Source: Candidatus Paceibacterota bacterium (GTDB lineage: Bacteria > Patescibacteriota > Minisyncoccia > Phycocordibacterales > WO2-35-19). Taken from it: a stretch of DNA of 38,555 nucleotides. The notes under the pieces were generated by a model that worked only from the letters and a program-made list of their open reading frames with translations, did not search any database and was not told the DNA's origin. Location of the stretch: NCBI GenBank assembly GCA_036517255.1, contig DATDXE010000001.1, forward strand, positions 1 to 38,555. The letters are read 5' to 3'. The position numbers and the translations under genes are program-made. This document shows, in pieces, positions 28,481 to 37,000 of this stretch; positions within the stretch are counted from its first letter, which is position 1, and the number at the start of each line of letters is the position of its first letter.

Positions 28481-29077
28481 ATGAAATACCAACTTCTAGC
28501 TATAGACCTCCAAAACGACTTCGCAACAGAAGGAGGTAAGCATTATGTTCATAGACCCTGCACAGATTTTCTAAAAGAGAATGTTTTTCCGTTTCTTAAA
28601 GAGAAAAATATTAAAGTAAACGAAATAGTTTCTGATTACAGACAACCTCGCCCAGGAGATAGGGATGAAAGTTGTATTCCTGGCACTTGGGGTTATGAAT
28701 CAATAGTTCCAAAAGAAATAATTAAATCTCAATGGATTAAGTGCATGAATTCTCCAATTTGGATTAGAGGAAATATTGGTGATCCCGAAAAAATAGCGGG
28801 GCTTCCATACCAAGATACAGAAAAATTCGGAAAGTGGCTTGAAGAAAACTTCGGCAGTCCAAAAGAAGTTACTCCTGTTCTTTTTGGTCTGACCATCGAC
28901 TGCTGTGTTCTCTCTACTCTCCAAGAATTAAACTGGCGAGGATATTATACTAAAGTTATTTACGAAGGCGTTGACCATTATTTAGCAACAGAAGAAGCAA
29001 AAGAATCAGTTCTTAAAACTCCTATTCCTAACTGGGCGGAGGTAGTGCATTGGGATGAAATAAAAGAAAAAATATGA
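28481..29077 (+). CDS. Isochorismatase-like cysteine hydrolase
   Basis: The 198-residue protein fits the isochorismatase/nicotinamidase fold. The first strand carries the catalytic Asp9 (LLAIDLQNDF), and GLTIDCCVLSTL holds the nucleophile, most likely Cys142. Nicotinamidases of this fold turn nicotinamide into nicotinate. The middle region is longer and more divergent than in PncA, so the substrate is open. It is the first gene of an operon and its stop overlaps the next start (ATGA). NADAR and Nudix neighbours suggest nicotinamide or nucleotide chemistry. Confidence 0.82.
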   Translation: MKYQLLAIDLQNDFATEGGKHYVHRPCTDFLKENVFPFLKEKNIKVNEIVSDYRQPRPGDRDESCIPGTWGYESIVPKEIIKSQWIKCMNSPIWIRGNIGDPEKIAGLPYQDTEKFGKWLEENFGSPKEVTPVLFGLTIDCCVLSTLQELNWRGYYTKVIYEGVDHYLATEEAKESVLKTPIPNWAEVVHWDEIKEKI

Positions 29078-29676
29078 AAAAGCAGATAATTGTTATACAT
29101 GGGGGAGATACTTTTAAGGAATATGAGGAGTATCTAGATTTTCTCAGGAAACATGAAATTAATATTGAAAGATACAAAACAAATAAAGATGATTGGAAGC
29201 CTGGGTTAAGAGAAAAATTAGGAGAAGAATATGAGGTTATTTTGCCTGTAATGCCAAACAAAACTAACGCTAGGTTTGAAGAATGGAAACTTTGGTTTGA
29301 AAAATTGATCCCTTTTTTGAGCGAAGACATTATTCTTATTGGGCATTCTCTGGGTGGTTCATTTTTGGCAAAATACTTGTCCTTAAATAAATTTCCAAAA
29401 AAGATTAAAGCAGTCTTCCTTGTAGGTGCTGTTTATGATAAAGATTCGGAAGGGTATGGTTTGGCTGGTTTCTCACTGCCACCAAAGTTAGACTTGCAAA
29501 CAGAAAATGTTTATCTTTATCACAGCGAAGATGACCCGGTAGTTCCTTTTTCTGATTTAGGAAGATATAAAAATGCCTTACCAAATGCCAAGACTAGAAT
29601 ATTTACCGACCGAAAACATCTAAATCAAGAAGAACTTCCCGAACTTGTGGAAGACATCCTAAATTTGATTAAATAA
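29074..29676 (+). CDS. Alpha/beta hydrolase (RBBP9/YdeN-like)
   Basis: This 200-residue serine hydrolase has the nucleophile elbow GHSLGG (Ser92), Asp in YHSEDDPVVPF (about 153-154) and His182 in RKHLNQEEL, forming a catalytic triad. The N-terminal IIVIHGGDT supplies the oxyanion region. The size and the final motifs match the RBBP9/YdeN group. It is translationally coupled to the isochorismatase-like gene. The substrate is unknown. Confidence 0.85.
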   Translation: MKKQIIVIHGGDTFKEYEEYLDFLRKHEINIERYKTNKDDWKPGLREKLGEEYEVILPVMPNKTNARFEEWKLWFEKLIPFLSEDIILIGHSLGGSFLAKYLSLNKFPKKIKAVFLVGAVYDKDSEGYGLAGFSLPPKLDLQTENVYLYHSEDDPVVPFSDLGRYKNALPNAKTRIFTDRKHLNQEELPELVEDILNLIK

Positions 29677-29680
29677 CTAT

Positions 29681-30133
29681 ATGAAAACTCTTCCACTAGA
29701 AATCTTCGCTATATATTTATCGCCTTATACCGCCCATGCTATTGAAGTGGACGGGGTTCTATACCCCACAGTCGAGCATGCTTACCAATGTCAAAGGTAT
29801 ACTGACAAGAAAATTGTTGAGGAAATCAGGAATGCTAGAAGTCCAGTAAAAGCATGGGAAGCCTCGACTAAATATAAGCATCTCCAAATTCCAGATTTCA
29901 AAAAAGAGGAATACAAGCTGGAAGTTATGAAAAATCTTATGAGACTAAAAGCCGATCAGCATGAAGAAATCCGCAAAGCTCTAATTGATTCTGGTGATTT
30001 GCAGATTATTAAACACATTACTACTTATCCGCCAGGGGATGGCTTTTGGGATGACGGGGAAGATGGTAAAGGTCTAAATAACATGGGTCGAATGTGGATG
30101 GAGATTAGGAAAGAACTAAAAAACAATGGATAA
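29681..30133 (+). CDS. NADAR-family protein (YbiA-like)
   Basis: The 150-residue protein shows the NADAR signatures: early YLSPYTAHAIEVDG, YPTVEHAYQCQRY with Glu32/His33, and the C-terminal GDGFWDDGEDGKGLNNMGRM. NADAR domains act on ADP-ribose-related N-glycosidic bonds: YbiA-type members break down riboflavin intermediates, and others remove ADP-ribose from guanine bases. The gene sits between a hydrolase and a methyltransferase and its end overlaps the latter. It may repair or reverse NAD-derived modifications; this is inferred from the family. Confidence 0.85.
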   Translation: MKTLPLEIFAIYLSPYTAHAIEVDGVLYPTVEHAYQCQRYTDKKIVEEIRNARSPVKAWEASTKYKHLQIPDFKKEEYKLEVMKNLMRLKADQHEEIRKALIDSGDLQIIKHITTYPPGDGFWDDGEDGKGLNNMGRMWMEIRKELKNNG

Positions 30134-30725
30134 AAAACTTCAAACAGTTGATACTTATAATAAAAGTGCTAAAGCTTTAGCAGATAAATTTGATAGTTTA
30201 GGGGCAAGAATTTCCGATATTGAAGAAACTTTTGCTTTGGTAAATAAAGAAAATCCTAATGTTTTAGAAATTGGATGCGGTAATGGTAGAGATGCTGTAG
30301 AAATTCTTAAAAAGACAAATCATTATTTAGGCATTGATATTTCGGGGGAGCTTATAAGGTTGGCTAGAGAGAAAATTCCAGGAGCCAATTTTGAAGTAGC
30401 TGATATAGCTTCCTTTGAATTTTCAAATGGTTTAGATATTGTATTTGCTTTTGCCTCTCTCATTCATGTTACTAAGGGAGAGTTTAAAGATATTCTCGAA
30501 AAATTATTTAAGTCTATGAATACTGGGGGAGTTGTTCGTATTTCTCTTAAGCATAGTCCTGAATACAAAGAGGTAACTGAAGAAAGTGAGTTTGGAATAA
30601 GGACTTACTACCATTATTCTGAGCAAGATATTCAAGAATTAGTTAAAGATTTTTCAATTATAAAATCTGAAGTTCTGAAAAAGGGCAGAACCATTTGGCT
30701 TGAAGTTATCTTGAAAAAGGAATAG
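30126..30725 (+). CDS. Class I SAM-dependent methyltransferase
   Basis: In this 199-residue protein, motif I is VLEIGCGNGRDAVEIL (about residues 46-61), the acidic end of strand 2 is LGIDIS, and ADIASFEF plus LDIVFAFASLIHV give motifs III and IV. This is a Rossmann-like methyltransferase of the Methyltransf_11/25 type, probably acting on a small molecule. The start overlaps the NADAR stop by 8 bases. The target is unknown. Confidence 0.88.
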   Translation: MDKKLQTVDTYNKSAKALADKFDSLGARISDIEETFALVNKENPNVLEIGCGNGRDAVEILKKTNHYLGIDISGELIRLAREKIPGANFEVADIASFEFSNGLDIVFAFASLIHVTKGEFKDILEKLFKSMNTGGVVRISLKHSPEYKEVTEESEFGIRTYYHYSEQDIQELVKDFSIIKSEVLKKGRTIWLEVILKKE

Positions 30726-30740
30726 TTTTAGCTTATCAAT

Positions 30741-31265
30741 ATGAATAACGAAACCATTCTAGAATTTGGCACAAAAAGAGAAAACGAGGAACGCCGAGAT
30801 GGCGGTTGTGGAGTTGTCTTTGATCCAAAAAGCCAGAAATATGCAGTAAATAAACATCAGAATGGTTTACTGGGGCTTTTTTCTGGAGGAGTTGATCCCA
30901 AAGAGGATATTAAGGCAGGAGTACTTAGGGAAGTGACAGAAGAAAGTGGCCTAGACGATTTTCTGTATATTGAGAAAATTGCAGAGGCGCTCACCCACTA
31001 TCGGAATATACTGAAAAATGTGAATCGAGTAGCCAAAGCAACTTGTTTTCTTGTGATACTGAAATCTACCAGGGAAGTGCCAGTACATAGGGAAGCTCAC
31101 GAGACATTTACTTTAGAATGGGCTACAGCCGAAAAAATAGTATCTAATTGGGAATCTTGGAACGAAAATAAGGACCATGATCATTGGATTTATTTTATGA
31201 AAAAGGCTGTGGCAAGAGCCAAAGAACTCGGCTATGATACTACCAGTAATTTAACCTTAAAATAA
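30741..31265 (+). CDS. Nudix hydrolase
   Basis: The 174-residue protein carries a perfect Nudix box from Gly49 to Leu71: GGVDPKEDIK at the front and LREVTEESGL at the end, matching Gx5Ex7REUxEExGU. Nudix enzymes cleave nucleoside diphosphate linkages such as in ADP-ribose, NADH or oxidised nucleotides. The gene lies 15 bases after the methyltransferase, so it probably belongs to the same operon. With NADAR next door, ADP-ribose is a plausible substrate, but the box alone cannot tell. Confidence 0.92.
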   Translation: MNNETILEFGTKRENEERRDGGCGVVFDPKSQKYAVNKHQNGLLGLFSGGVDPKEDIKAGVLREVTEESGLDDFLYIEKIAEALTHYRNILKNVNRVAKATCFLVILKSTREVPVHREAHETFTLEWATAEKIVSNWESWNENKDHDHWIYFMKKAVARAKELGYDTTSNLTLK

Positions 31266-31318
31266 TGCTTCCATTTCGGACACATTTCAAAAAATGCCAT
31301 GGGGCATGAGTTTTGTGG

Positions 31319-31324
31319 TAGTAT
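31319..31324 (+). promoter_or_regulatory. Extended -10 box of the DedA-gatB unit
   Basis: TGG-TAGTAT ends 6 nt before the GTG at 31331. Leaderless start is predicted. Confidence 0.55.
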
Positions 31325-31330
31325 TTATTC

Positions 31331-31990
31331 GTGATCGAAAGTCTCCTCATTTTTCTTGAAAAGGTCATCATTCCTCTTGGGGCAGGAGGAGTCTTTTTAG
31401 CTTCTGTAGCCGAGGAAATTATAGCTCCGATTCCATCGTCCCTTGTTATGATGACGGCAGGATTCCTTTTTATCTCTGGGCCAGCCAGTATGGCTAGTAT
31501 CTTAAAACTTATCTTTTATGTAGCAGTTCCTGCTGGGGTTGGGGTAGCGGTAGGATCACTTTTGATTTACGGTATTGCTTATTGGGGGGGTAAAGTTTTC
31601 TTGGATAAGTGGGGCAAATGGATCGGTCTTAATTGGGGCGATGTGGAGAAGATGAGGTTAAAGTTTGAAAATAGTAAAAGGGATGAGCTCGCGGTGGTCG
31701 GAGCTAGGATCATTCCTTTCGTACCTTCTGTCGCCATATCTGCTTTTTGTGGATTTATAAGGATGCGGCTTTGGAAATACCTAGCACTTACTTTTATAGG
31801 GATGTTTTTACGGGCTCTCGCTATGGGAGCCATAGGTTGGCAGGTAGGTAATGTTTATTATAAGTATGCAGAGACGATATCGAGGTTTGAAAAACTAGGG
31901 CTCTTACTCATTATGGCAGGCTTTATTATTTTTATTGCTATCCTTTTTTCGAGGCGGAAAATAAGGTATATTGAGGATAATGGACAGTAA
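31331..31990 (+). CDS. DedA-family (VTT domain) membrane protein
   Basis: The 219-residue protein has about five hydrophobic segments. The family motif region VVGARIIPFVPSVAISAFCGFIRMRLWKY splits into the expected R-x-IP and G-x3-M elements, and an amphipathic re-entrant segment lies near residues 25-50. DedA/VTT proteins flip phospholipids or carrier lipids and support envelope homeostasis. The start is GTG 31331, with an extended -10 6 bases before it. The 3' end overlaps gatB by 11 bases, so the two are coupled. Confidence 0.85.
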   Translation: MIESLLIFLEKVIIPLGAGGVFLASVAEEIIAPIPSSLVMMTAGFLFISGPASMASILKLIFYVAVPAGVGVAVGSLLIYGIAYWGGKVFLDKWGKWIGLNWGDVEKMRLKFENSKRDELAVVGARIIPFVPSVAISAFCGFIRMRLWKYLALTFIGMFLRALAMGAIGWQVGNVYYKYAETISRFEKLGLLLIMAGFIIFIAILFSRRKIRYIEDNGQ

Positions 31991-33437
31991 ATATAAACCT
32001 ACAATAGGACTTGAAATCCACGCAGAGCTTAGGACGGCGACAAAGATGTTTTGCTCCTGCAAGAACGATCCGGACGAGGTTCTTCCCAATGTAAATGTGT
32101 GTCCCGTTTGCATGGCCCATCCAGGTGCACTTCCTGTTATAAATAAGGAAGCGGTCAAGAGTGTTTTGAAAGTTGGGCTAGCTGTTCGCGGCAAATTAGC
32201 TGGCTTAACAGAATTCGACCGCAAGAACTATTTTTATCCGGATATTCCCAAAGGCTATCAGATTAGTCAATACAAAAATCCCCTTGTTTTAGGGGGAGAG
32301 CTTGCTGATGTCAGAATTACTCGCATTCATTTGGAGGAAGACACAGGCACCTCTGTACACTCAGAGGATAAAAGTCTAGTCAATTTCAATCGGGCTGGAG
32401 TGCCTCTCATGGAGCTTGTGACAGAGCCAGATATTCATTCTGGAGAAGAGGCTTCTCGTTTTGCTAAAGAACTGCAACTACTACTACAGTATTTAGGCGT
32501 GGCTGAGGCCAACATGGAAAAGGGTGAAATGAGAGTAGAGGTTAATATTTCAGTTGCGCAGGATACCAAGGGTGCCCCTTTGCCATTTGGTTCGGGCAAA
32601 GGGGCACCCTTGGTATCGGTGCTCGGGACCAAAGTAGAAATAAAAAATCTCAACTCTTTTAAATCAGCAGAGCGAGCTATCGAATATGAAATAAAAAGAC
32701 AGGCGGAAGTTTTAGAGAGGGGCGAAAAAGTAGTGCAGGAGACCCGCGGTTGGAATGAGGTCAAACAGGAAACCTACTCACAAAGAATAAAAGAAGATTC
32801 TCACGATTATCGATACTTTCCTGATCCAGATTTACCTAAATTAGATATTTCTAAAATTCCAGAATTTAATACTGAGGCTCTAAGAGGGGAATTACCAGAA
32901 GTTCCGGAAGAGAAGAGGCAAAGGCTCGCAAGCAATTTTGGGATTAAAGAAACTGACATTGAATTTTATATTAGCAATAAAACTCTAAGTGATTTTTTTG
33001 AGAGTGTTGTTAAGGTGGGGGAGAGCTCTTTCAATCAGCTTGCCTCAAATTATATTGTAAGCGACCTTGCCTCAAGGGCATCTAGTTTAAGTGGTTTGGG
33101 TAAAATCACCGCCTCACATTTCACAGGGCTCTTAAGGCTTGTGATAGAAAATAAAATTTCCTCACGCGGAGCGAAGGACATACTGATTAAAATGTTTGAG
33201 TCGGATGTTTCTCCAGCAGAAATAGCCAAGGAAAATAATTTACTGCAAATCTTAGATGAAGCTACGGTAGAAAAAATAGTTGAAGAAATTATTTCTCAAA
33301 ATAAAAATATTGTAGAAGAATATAAAAAAGGTAAAACTTCTGCCCTACAATTTCTTGTAGGGCAGGGCATGAAGCTATCGAAAGGTTCTGGTAATCCTAG
33401 TTTGCTCAGAAAAATTTTAGAACAAAAACTCAGTTAA
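31980..33437 (+). CDS. gatB: Asp/Glu-tRNA amidotransferase subunit B (GatB)
   Basis: The protein has about 485 residues and begins with PTIGLEIHAELRTATKMFC. The zinc cysteines FCSC and CPVC, the DFDRKNYFYPDIPKGYQ-type kinase-like core and a YqeY-like C-terminal tail are all present. GatB with GatA and GatC converts Glu-tRNA(Gln) or Asp-tRNA(Asn) to the amide forms; gatA and gatC are not in this window. A perfect 23-bp inverted repeat (32562-32617) inserts about 19 codons (residues 195-213) between MRVEVNISV and LGTKVEIKNLNSF, where GatB proteins normally have a short strand and turn. The frame is kept, so the product should be functional. Confidence 0.95.
   Translation: MDSKYKPTIGLEIHAELRTATKMFCSCKNDPDEVLPNVNVCPVCMAHPGALPVINKEAVKSVLKVGLAVRGKLAGLTEFDRKNYFYPDIPKGYQISQYKNPLVLGGELADVRITRIHLEEDTGTSVHSEDKSLVNFNRAGVPLMELVTEPDIHSGEEASRFAKELQLLLQYLGVAEANMEKGEMRVEVNISVAQDTKGAPLPFGSGKGAPLVSVLGTKVEIKNLNSFKSAERAIEYEIKRQAEVLERGEKVVQETRGWNEVKQETYSQRIKEDSHDYRYFPDPDLPKLDISKIPEFNTEALRGELPEVPEEKRQRLASNFGIKETDIEFYISNKTLSDFFESVVKVGESSFNQLASNYIVSDLASRASSLSGLGKITASHFTGLLRLVIENKISSRGAKDILIKMFESDVSPAEIAKENNLLQILDEATVEKIVEEIISQNKNIVEEYKKGKTSALQFLVGQGMKLSKGSGNPSLLRKILEQKLS
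32562..32617. repeat. Perfect 23-bp inverted repeat inside gatB
   Basis: Bases 32562-32584 are the exact reverse complement of 32595-32617, around a 10-base loop. It is GC-richer than the gene around it and encodes two mirrored stretches (TKGAPL and GKGAPL) in a position not conserved in GatB. It looks like an in-frame palindromic insertion element. Confidence 0.9.
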
Positions 33438-33438
33438 G

Positions 33439-33681
33439 TTACTCTTCCTCCAAATGTCTGACCGCCAATTTCTTCACGGCATCTTTTTTTCTTTGTATTG
33501 ACGAATCAGATATTTCAATTTCCTCTATTATTCGGTATAAGTCCTCGACTTTGTATACTCTGTAATTATTCATCGGGTGGCGATGTGCCTTGAACTTCCC
33601 AGCCGCATCCCAGTTCCTTAAAGTAGGTATGGATACTCCTAGTACTTTTGCCGCATCTTTTATTTTTATAAAATTACTCAT
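33439..33681 (-). CDS. MerR-like / excisionase-type DNA-binding protein
   Basis: This 80-residue protein is a single winged helix of the MerR type: FIKIKDAAKVLGVSIPTLRNW, followed by GKFKAHRHPMNNYRVYKVEDL, then a short helical tail. No ligand-binding or dimerisation domain is present, as in excisionases and small MerR-like regulators. It converges on gatB with one base between the stops. A TATAAT on the minus strand (33693-33698) is 11 bases before the ATG. Targets are unknown. Confidence 0.82.
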   Translation of the reverse strand: MSNFIKIKDAAKVLGVSIPTLRNWDAAGKFKAHRHPMNNYRVYKVEDLYRIIEEIEISDSSIQRKKDAVKKLAVRHLEEE

Positions 33682-34016
33682 TGTTTTTATTGATTATAAC
33701 CTATATAAACCTTACTAAACATTAGTATAAACGGTAATAAAGATTATTAGAAGATAGTAATGTTTAGAAATGTGGATAACTAAATTAATTATCAATTTGT
33801 AATTTTCAATTTTTATTCAGTCTACAATTAATTAGTTTATAAATTTTTGATAAATCTTTTCTCTCTTGATTGCATTCTAATCATTAAAACACGAGAAGCC
33901 TTATATAATTTAATTAAAAATTAAGAACTAAAAATTAAAAATTATTCTCTCACTTATCCCCAAAAAATGATCTTATTTATAATCATTATTTATGAATAAG
34001 TTTTATAATTATAAAT
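33682..34016. other. AT-rich intergenic region
   Basis: No gene is visible. It contains the minus-strand TATAAT (33693-33698) of the MerR-like gene and a TGTGGATAA DnaA-box-like site (33771-33779). It also has the reverse complement of an AT-rich motif (GAAAATTACAAATT-like, about 33790-33815) that also occurs at two pseudopilin gene starts, repeats of TTAAAAATTA (about 33915-33950), and the -10 box of the surface protein gene. Its very low GC would ease melting. Confidence 0.6.
34004..34009 (+). promoter_or_regulatory. -10 box of the giant surface protein gene
   Basis: A perfect TATAAT lies 7 nt before the GTG start at 34017. No SD motif is present. Leaderless initiation is predicted. Confidence 0.6.
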
Positions 34017-37000
34017 GTGGAAGAACCTTTAATTCAGAACGGAAAAACCTTCATCTCGTCTAAACGAGCTGCATCTCGGACTGGTTATACAACTGACTAT
34101 ATCGGCCAGCTTTGTAGAGCTAAAAAGGTTGAAGCAATCCGTGTTGGTCATAGTTGGTATGTTGTAGAGAATTCTATTCTTGAACACAAGCAAAATTTTC
34201 AAGCTATAAGTTCTAGATACCTATCGAAGAAGAGATTAACAGAACGGAAAAATCTTGAGGCTCAAGTTAAAGCTGAGGAAAGAACTCAACTCATTCAACC
34301 TAAAAAAATTACTGAAGTTCCTCAGTATGTGGCTATTGTTCAGTCAAAACCTTCTTCTGGAATAAAATACTCTTCTGAGGAGAAAGAACTGTTATTTCCT
34401 GCTATCCCTACTAAAAAAATAATTTCTCCAGTTTCTTCTGTTCTAAATAATTTTGAAAATCCCAATTCTTTTTCTCCTAAAAAGAATTGGGATTTTAATA
34501 AAAACTTCCTTTCTGTTTCTGCTGCTTTCGCTGCGGTACTGATTCTTTTTACCTCTCTTACTTTTTTCGAAGAGCCGATCAGAAAAAATTTGACTCGTAT
34601 TGAAGAGCCGACCATCGGTTATCAGGCTGCGGCTGGAATATTTGCCGAAGGAGTAAATTCTGTAGTTTCTGGCACTACCGGCTTGTGGGGCAGGAGTACC
34701 ACCTATGTGGCAAATAAATTTTTTAGTTGGGTAAAAGGAGAGATGATTGCTAGAGGTTTGCTTGATAACAATGTTAGTTCTTCGAACAAAGTTACTATCG
34801 AATCTGGTCAGTCTCAGATTAGTTCTAAAACTAATTCTCAAAATAATTCCAAATCACAGGTTGTCATCGTCTCTAGCTCTGATCGATCGTACATCGATCA
34901 AAAAATAGAAGAGTTGAGAAATAATTTTATTTCTACCGTCTCTTCAAACGTCAATCGTTACTATGTCACTCGTCAGAATGATGTGATCGTCGATAGGTTG
35001 AGCGGCCCTATCACCAGTCTCGATGGAGCTACTATCACCAACTCTTCTTTTTCCGGTTCGGCCTCTCTCACTTCTCTCTCTGTCTCTGGTGCGACTGATC
35101 TATCAGGCAATCTCACTGTTTTAGGCTCGACTACCGTTGCCGATCTTACAGCGACTGATTGGCTCGCAGTCGGCACGACTACTATGTACGACACTCTGAC
35201 TCTCGATGGCGCTTTCTATCTCGCTTCGATCGGCGTGCCAAGCGACACTTCCAGTCGTCTTTACAACACCAACAATGGCGACCTCTATTGGGCTGGCAAT
35301 CTTGTCGGTGGCTCTGCTGTTGGCACTTGGACTACCGACGGCACTCACGCTTGGCGTGCTGGCGGCAATGTCGGCATCGGCTCCACCACTCCCGGCTACA
35401 AACTTTCCGTCGCCGGCTCTGGCTACTTCGATGGCGGCACCGTCACCTCAGCATCATTCATTGCCACATCGACAATTGCCACATCGACAATTGCAGGCGG
35501 TTTGGCGATCGAAACTTCCGGATTTGTTTATGATTATTCGACCAACAATGTGGGTATTGGTACTGCGAGTCCAAAAGCGAAGTTGGAAGTATCAGGTGGT
35601 CGAACTCGATTTGATTCTGGAGATGATTATGCTTTAGAATTTTATCGCAATGGAGATGCGAGTGCATATGTCGGTGTTAATGGCACTCAAGATTTTACGG
35701 TCTCTGATAGTGACGGCACACAACGATTTACTGTCATGACGACTAGCGGAACTATTGGCAATGTCGGCATCGGCACAACCAATCCCGGTTACAAGCTCAG
35801 TGTCGCTGGCTCAGGATATTTCGACGGCGGCACCGTCACTGCAGCAAACTTTGTTGCGACTTCTTCTGTGAATTTTCTCTATTCCTCCTCAACCATCTAC
35901 TCCTCCTTCGCTACTGCAAGCACCACAAATCTCATAATCAACGGTCAATCCTTCAACAACCTCTTGGGTTCCGGTCTCGTGAACTCTAGTGGCGCTCTCA
36001 CTGTCTCTGCTGTCCCTCTCTCTTCTCTTGCTGCTCTACCAATCAACTCTGTCGTCACTACCAATTCTTCCGGTGTCCTTATCGCTACCGGTACTCAACT
36101 GACTGTCGGGAACCTCCTTGCTACTTCGACTACCAATATCTCCACTCTGCCTCGACTCTCAAATACCTTCGCCTCATCCACATACTCCTCCTTCTCCACT
36201 GCAAGCACCACCAACCTCATTGTGAATGCAGAATCAGTGAACAACCTCGCAGGCACTGGTCTCACCATCACTACTGGCGCTCTCAATTGTGATACTGCTT
36301 CTGCTTCCGTCTTCGGTTGTCTAGCAGCCGCCGACTTCTCCAAATTTAATTCTGCCACCACTACCTTCTCCACTGGTCTCACATACTCTGGAGCCACGAA
36401 CGCTGTCACGGTCAACACTTCTCAAAACATCGCTACTCTCTCCAACCTCACAACCAACGGTCTAGTCACCACCTCTGGAAGCAACGGTACACTCTCTGTT
36501 ACCGCAAATGGTACGGATGGTTTCGTTCTCGCCATGTCGAATGGTGTACCAACATATGTCGCCACCACCACTCTCTCCACCATAACTGGCACTCTCTCTG
36601 TCTCCAAAGGGGGAACCAACGCAACTTCTTTCGCTAACAATTCCATCATCACCTCCAGTGCTGACGGTCTCTCTCTCATCGCTACTGGTACTCAACTGAC
36701 TGTGGGGAACCTCCTTGCTACTTCCACTACCGCTACTTCCACATTCCTTGGCGGTCTCACTGTCGGCAACAACGCAGCTTTCTCTGTCAACCAAACTGCG
36801 ACTGCAAATTCATTGTATGTAGCGGCAAGCGGCAACGTCGGTATTGGCACTACTGCGCCAGGGGTGAAACTGGAGGTGTATTCAAGTGAAAATAATTCAG
36901 CAACTACAATAAATAATTATGTAGGGGGCTTGGTGCTCGCAAACCCAAATGTTACAACAGATACATATAGTGCGATAAAATTTTCTGGTGTTGCCGGGAC

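Noticed and set aside
33715-34012. CRISPR array or tandem repeat array in the AT-rich gap
   Set aside because: Repeated TTAAAAATTA-type words are irregular and lack uniform repeat-spacer structure. No cas gene is present.
34340-34841. Minus-strand ORFs opposite the N-terminal part of the surface protein
   Set aside because: The plus-strand frame from 34017 continues through this region and encodes recognisable domains. The minus frames look random.
34880-34900. Palindrome TGATCGAT-N5-ATCGATCA in the surface protein gene
   Set aside because: It is short, lies in an ordinary coding stretch (Asp/Arg/Ser codons) and needs no special explanation.
35121-36794. Several long minus-strand ORFs within the fibre gene region
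   Set aside because: They are mirror frames of the Ser/Thr/Gly-rich repeats, show low-complexity sequence and lack start signals.
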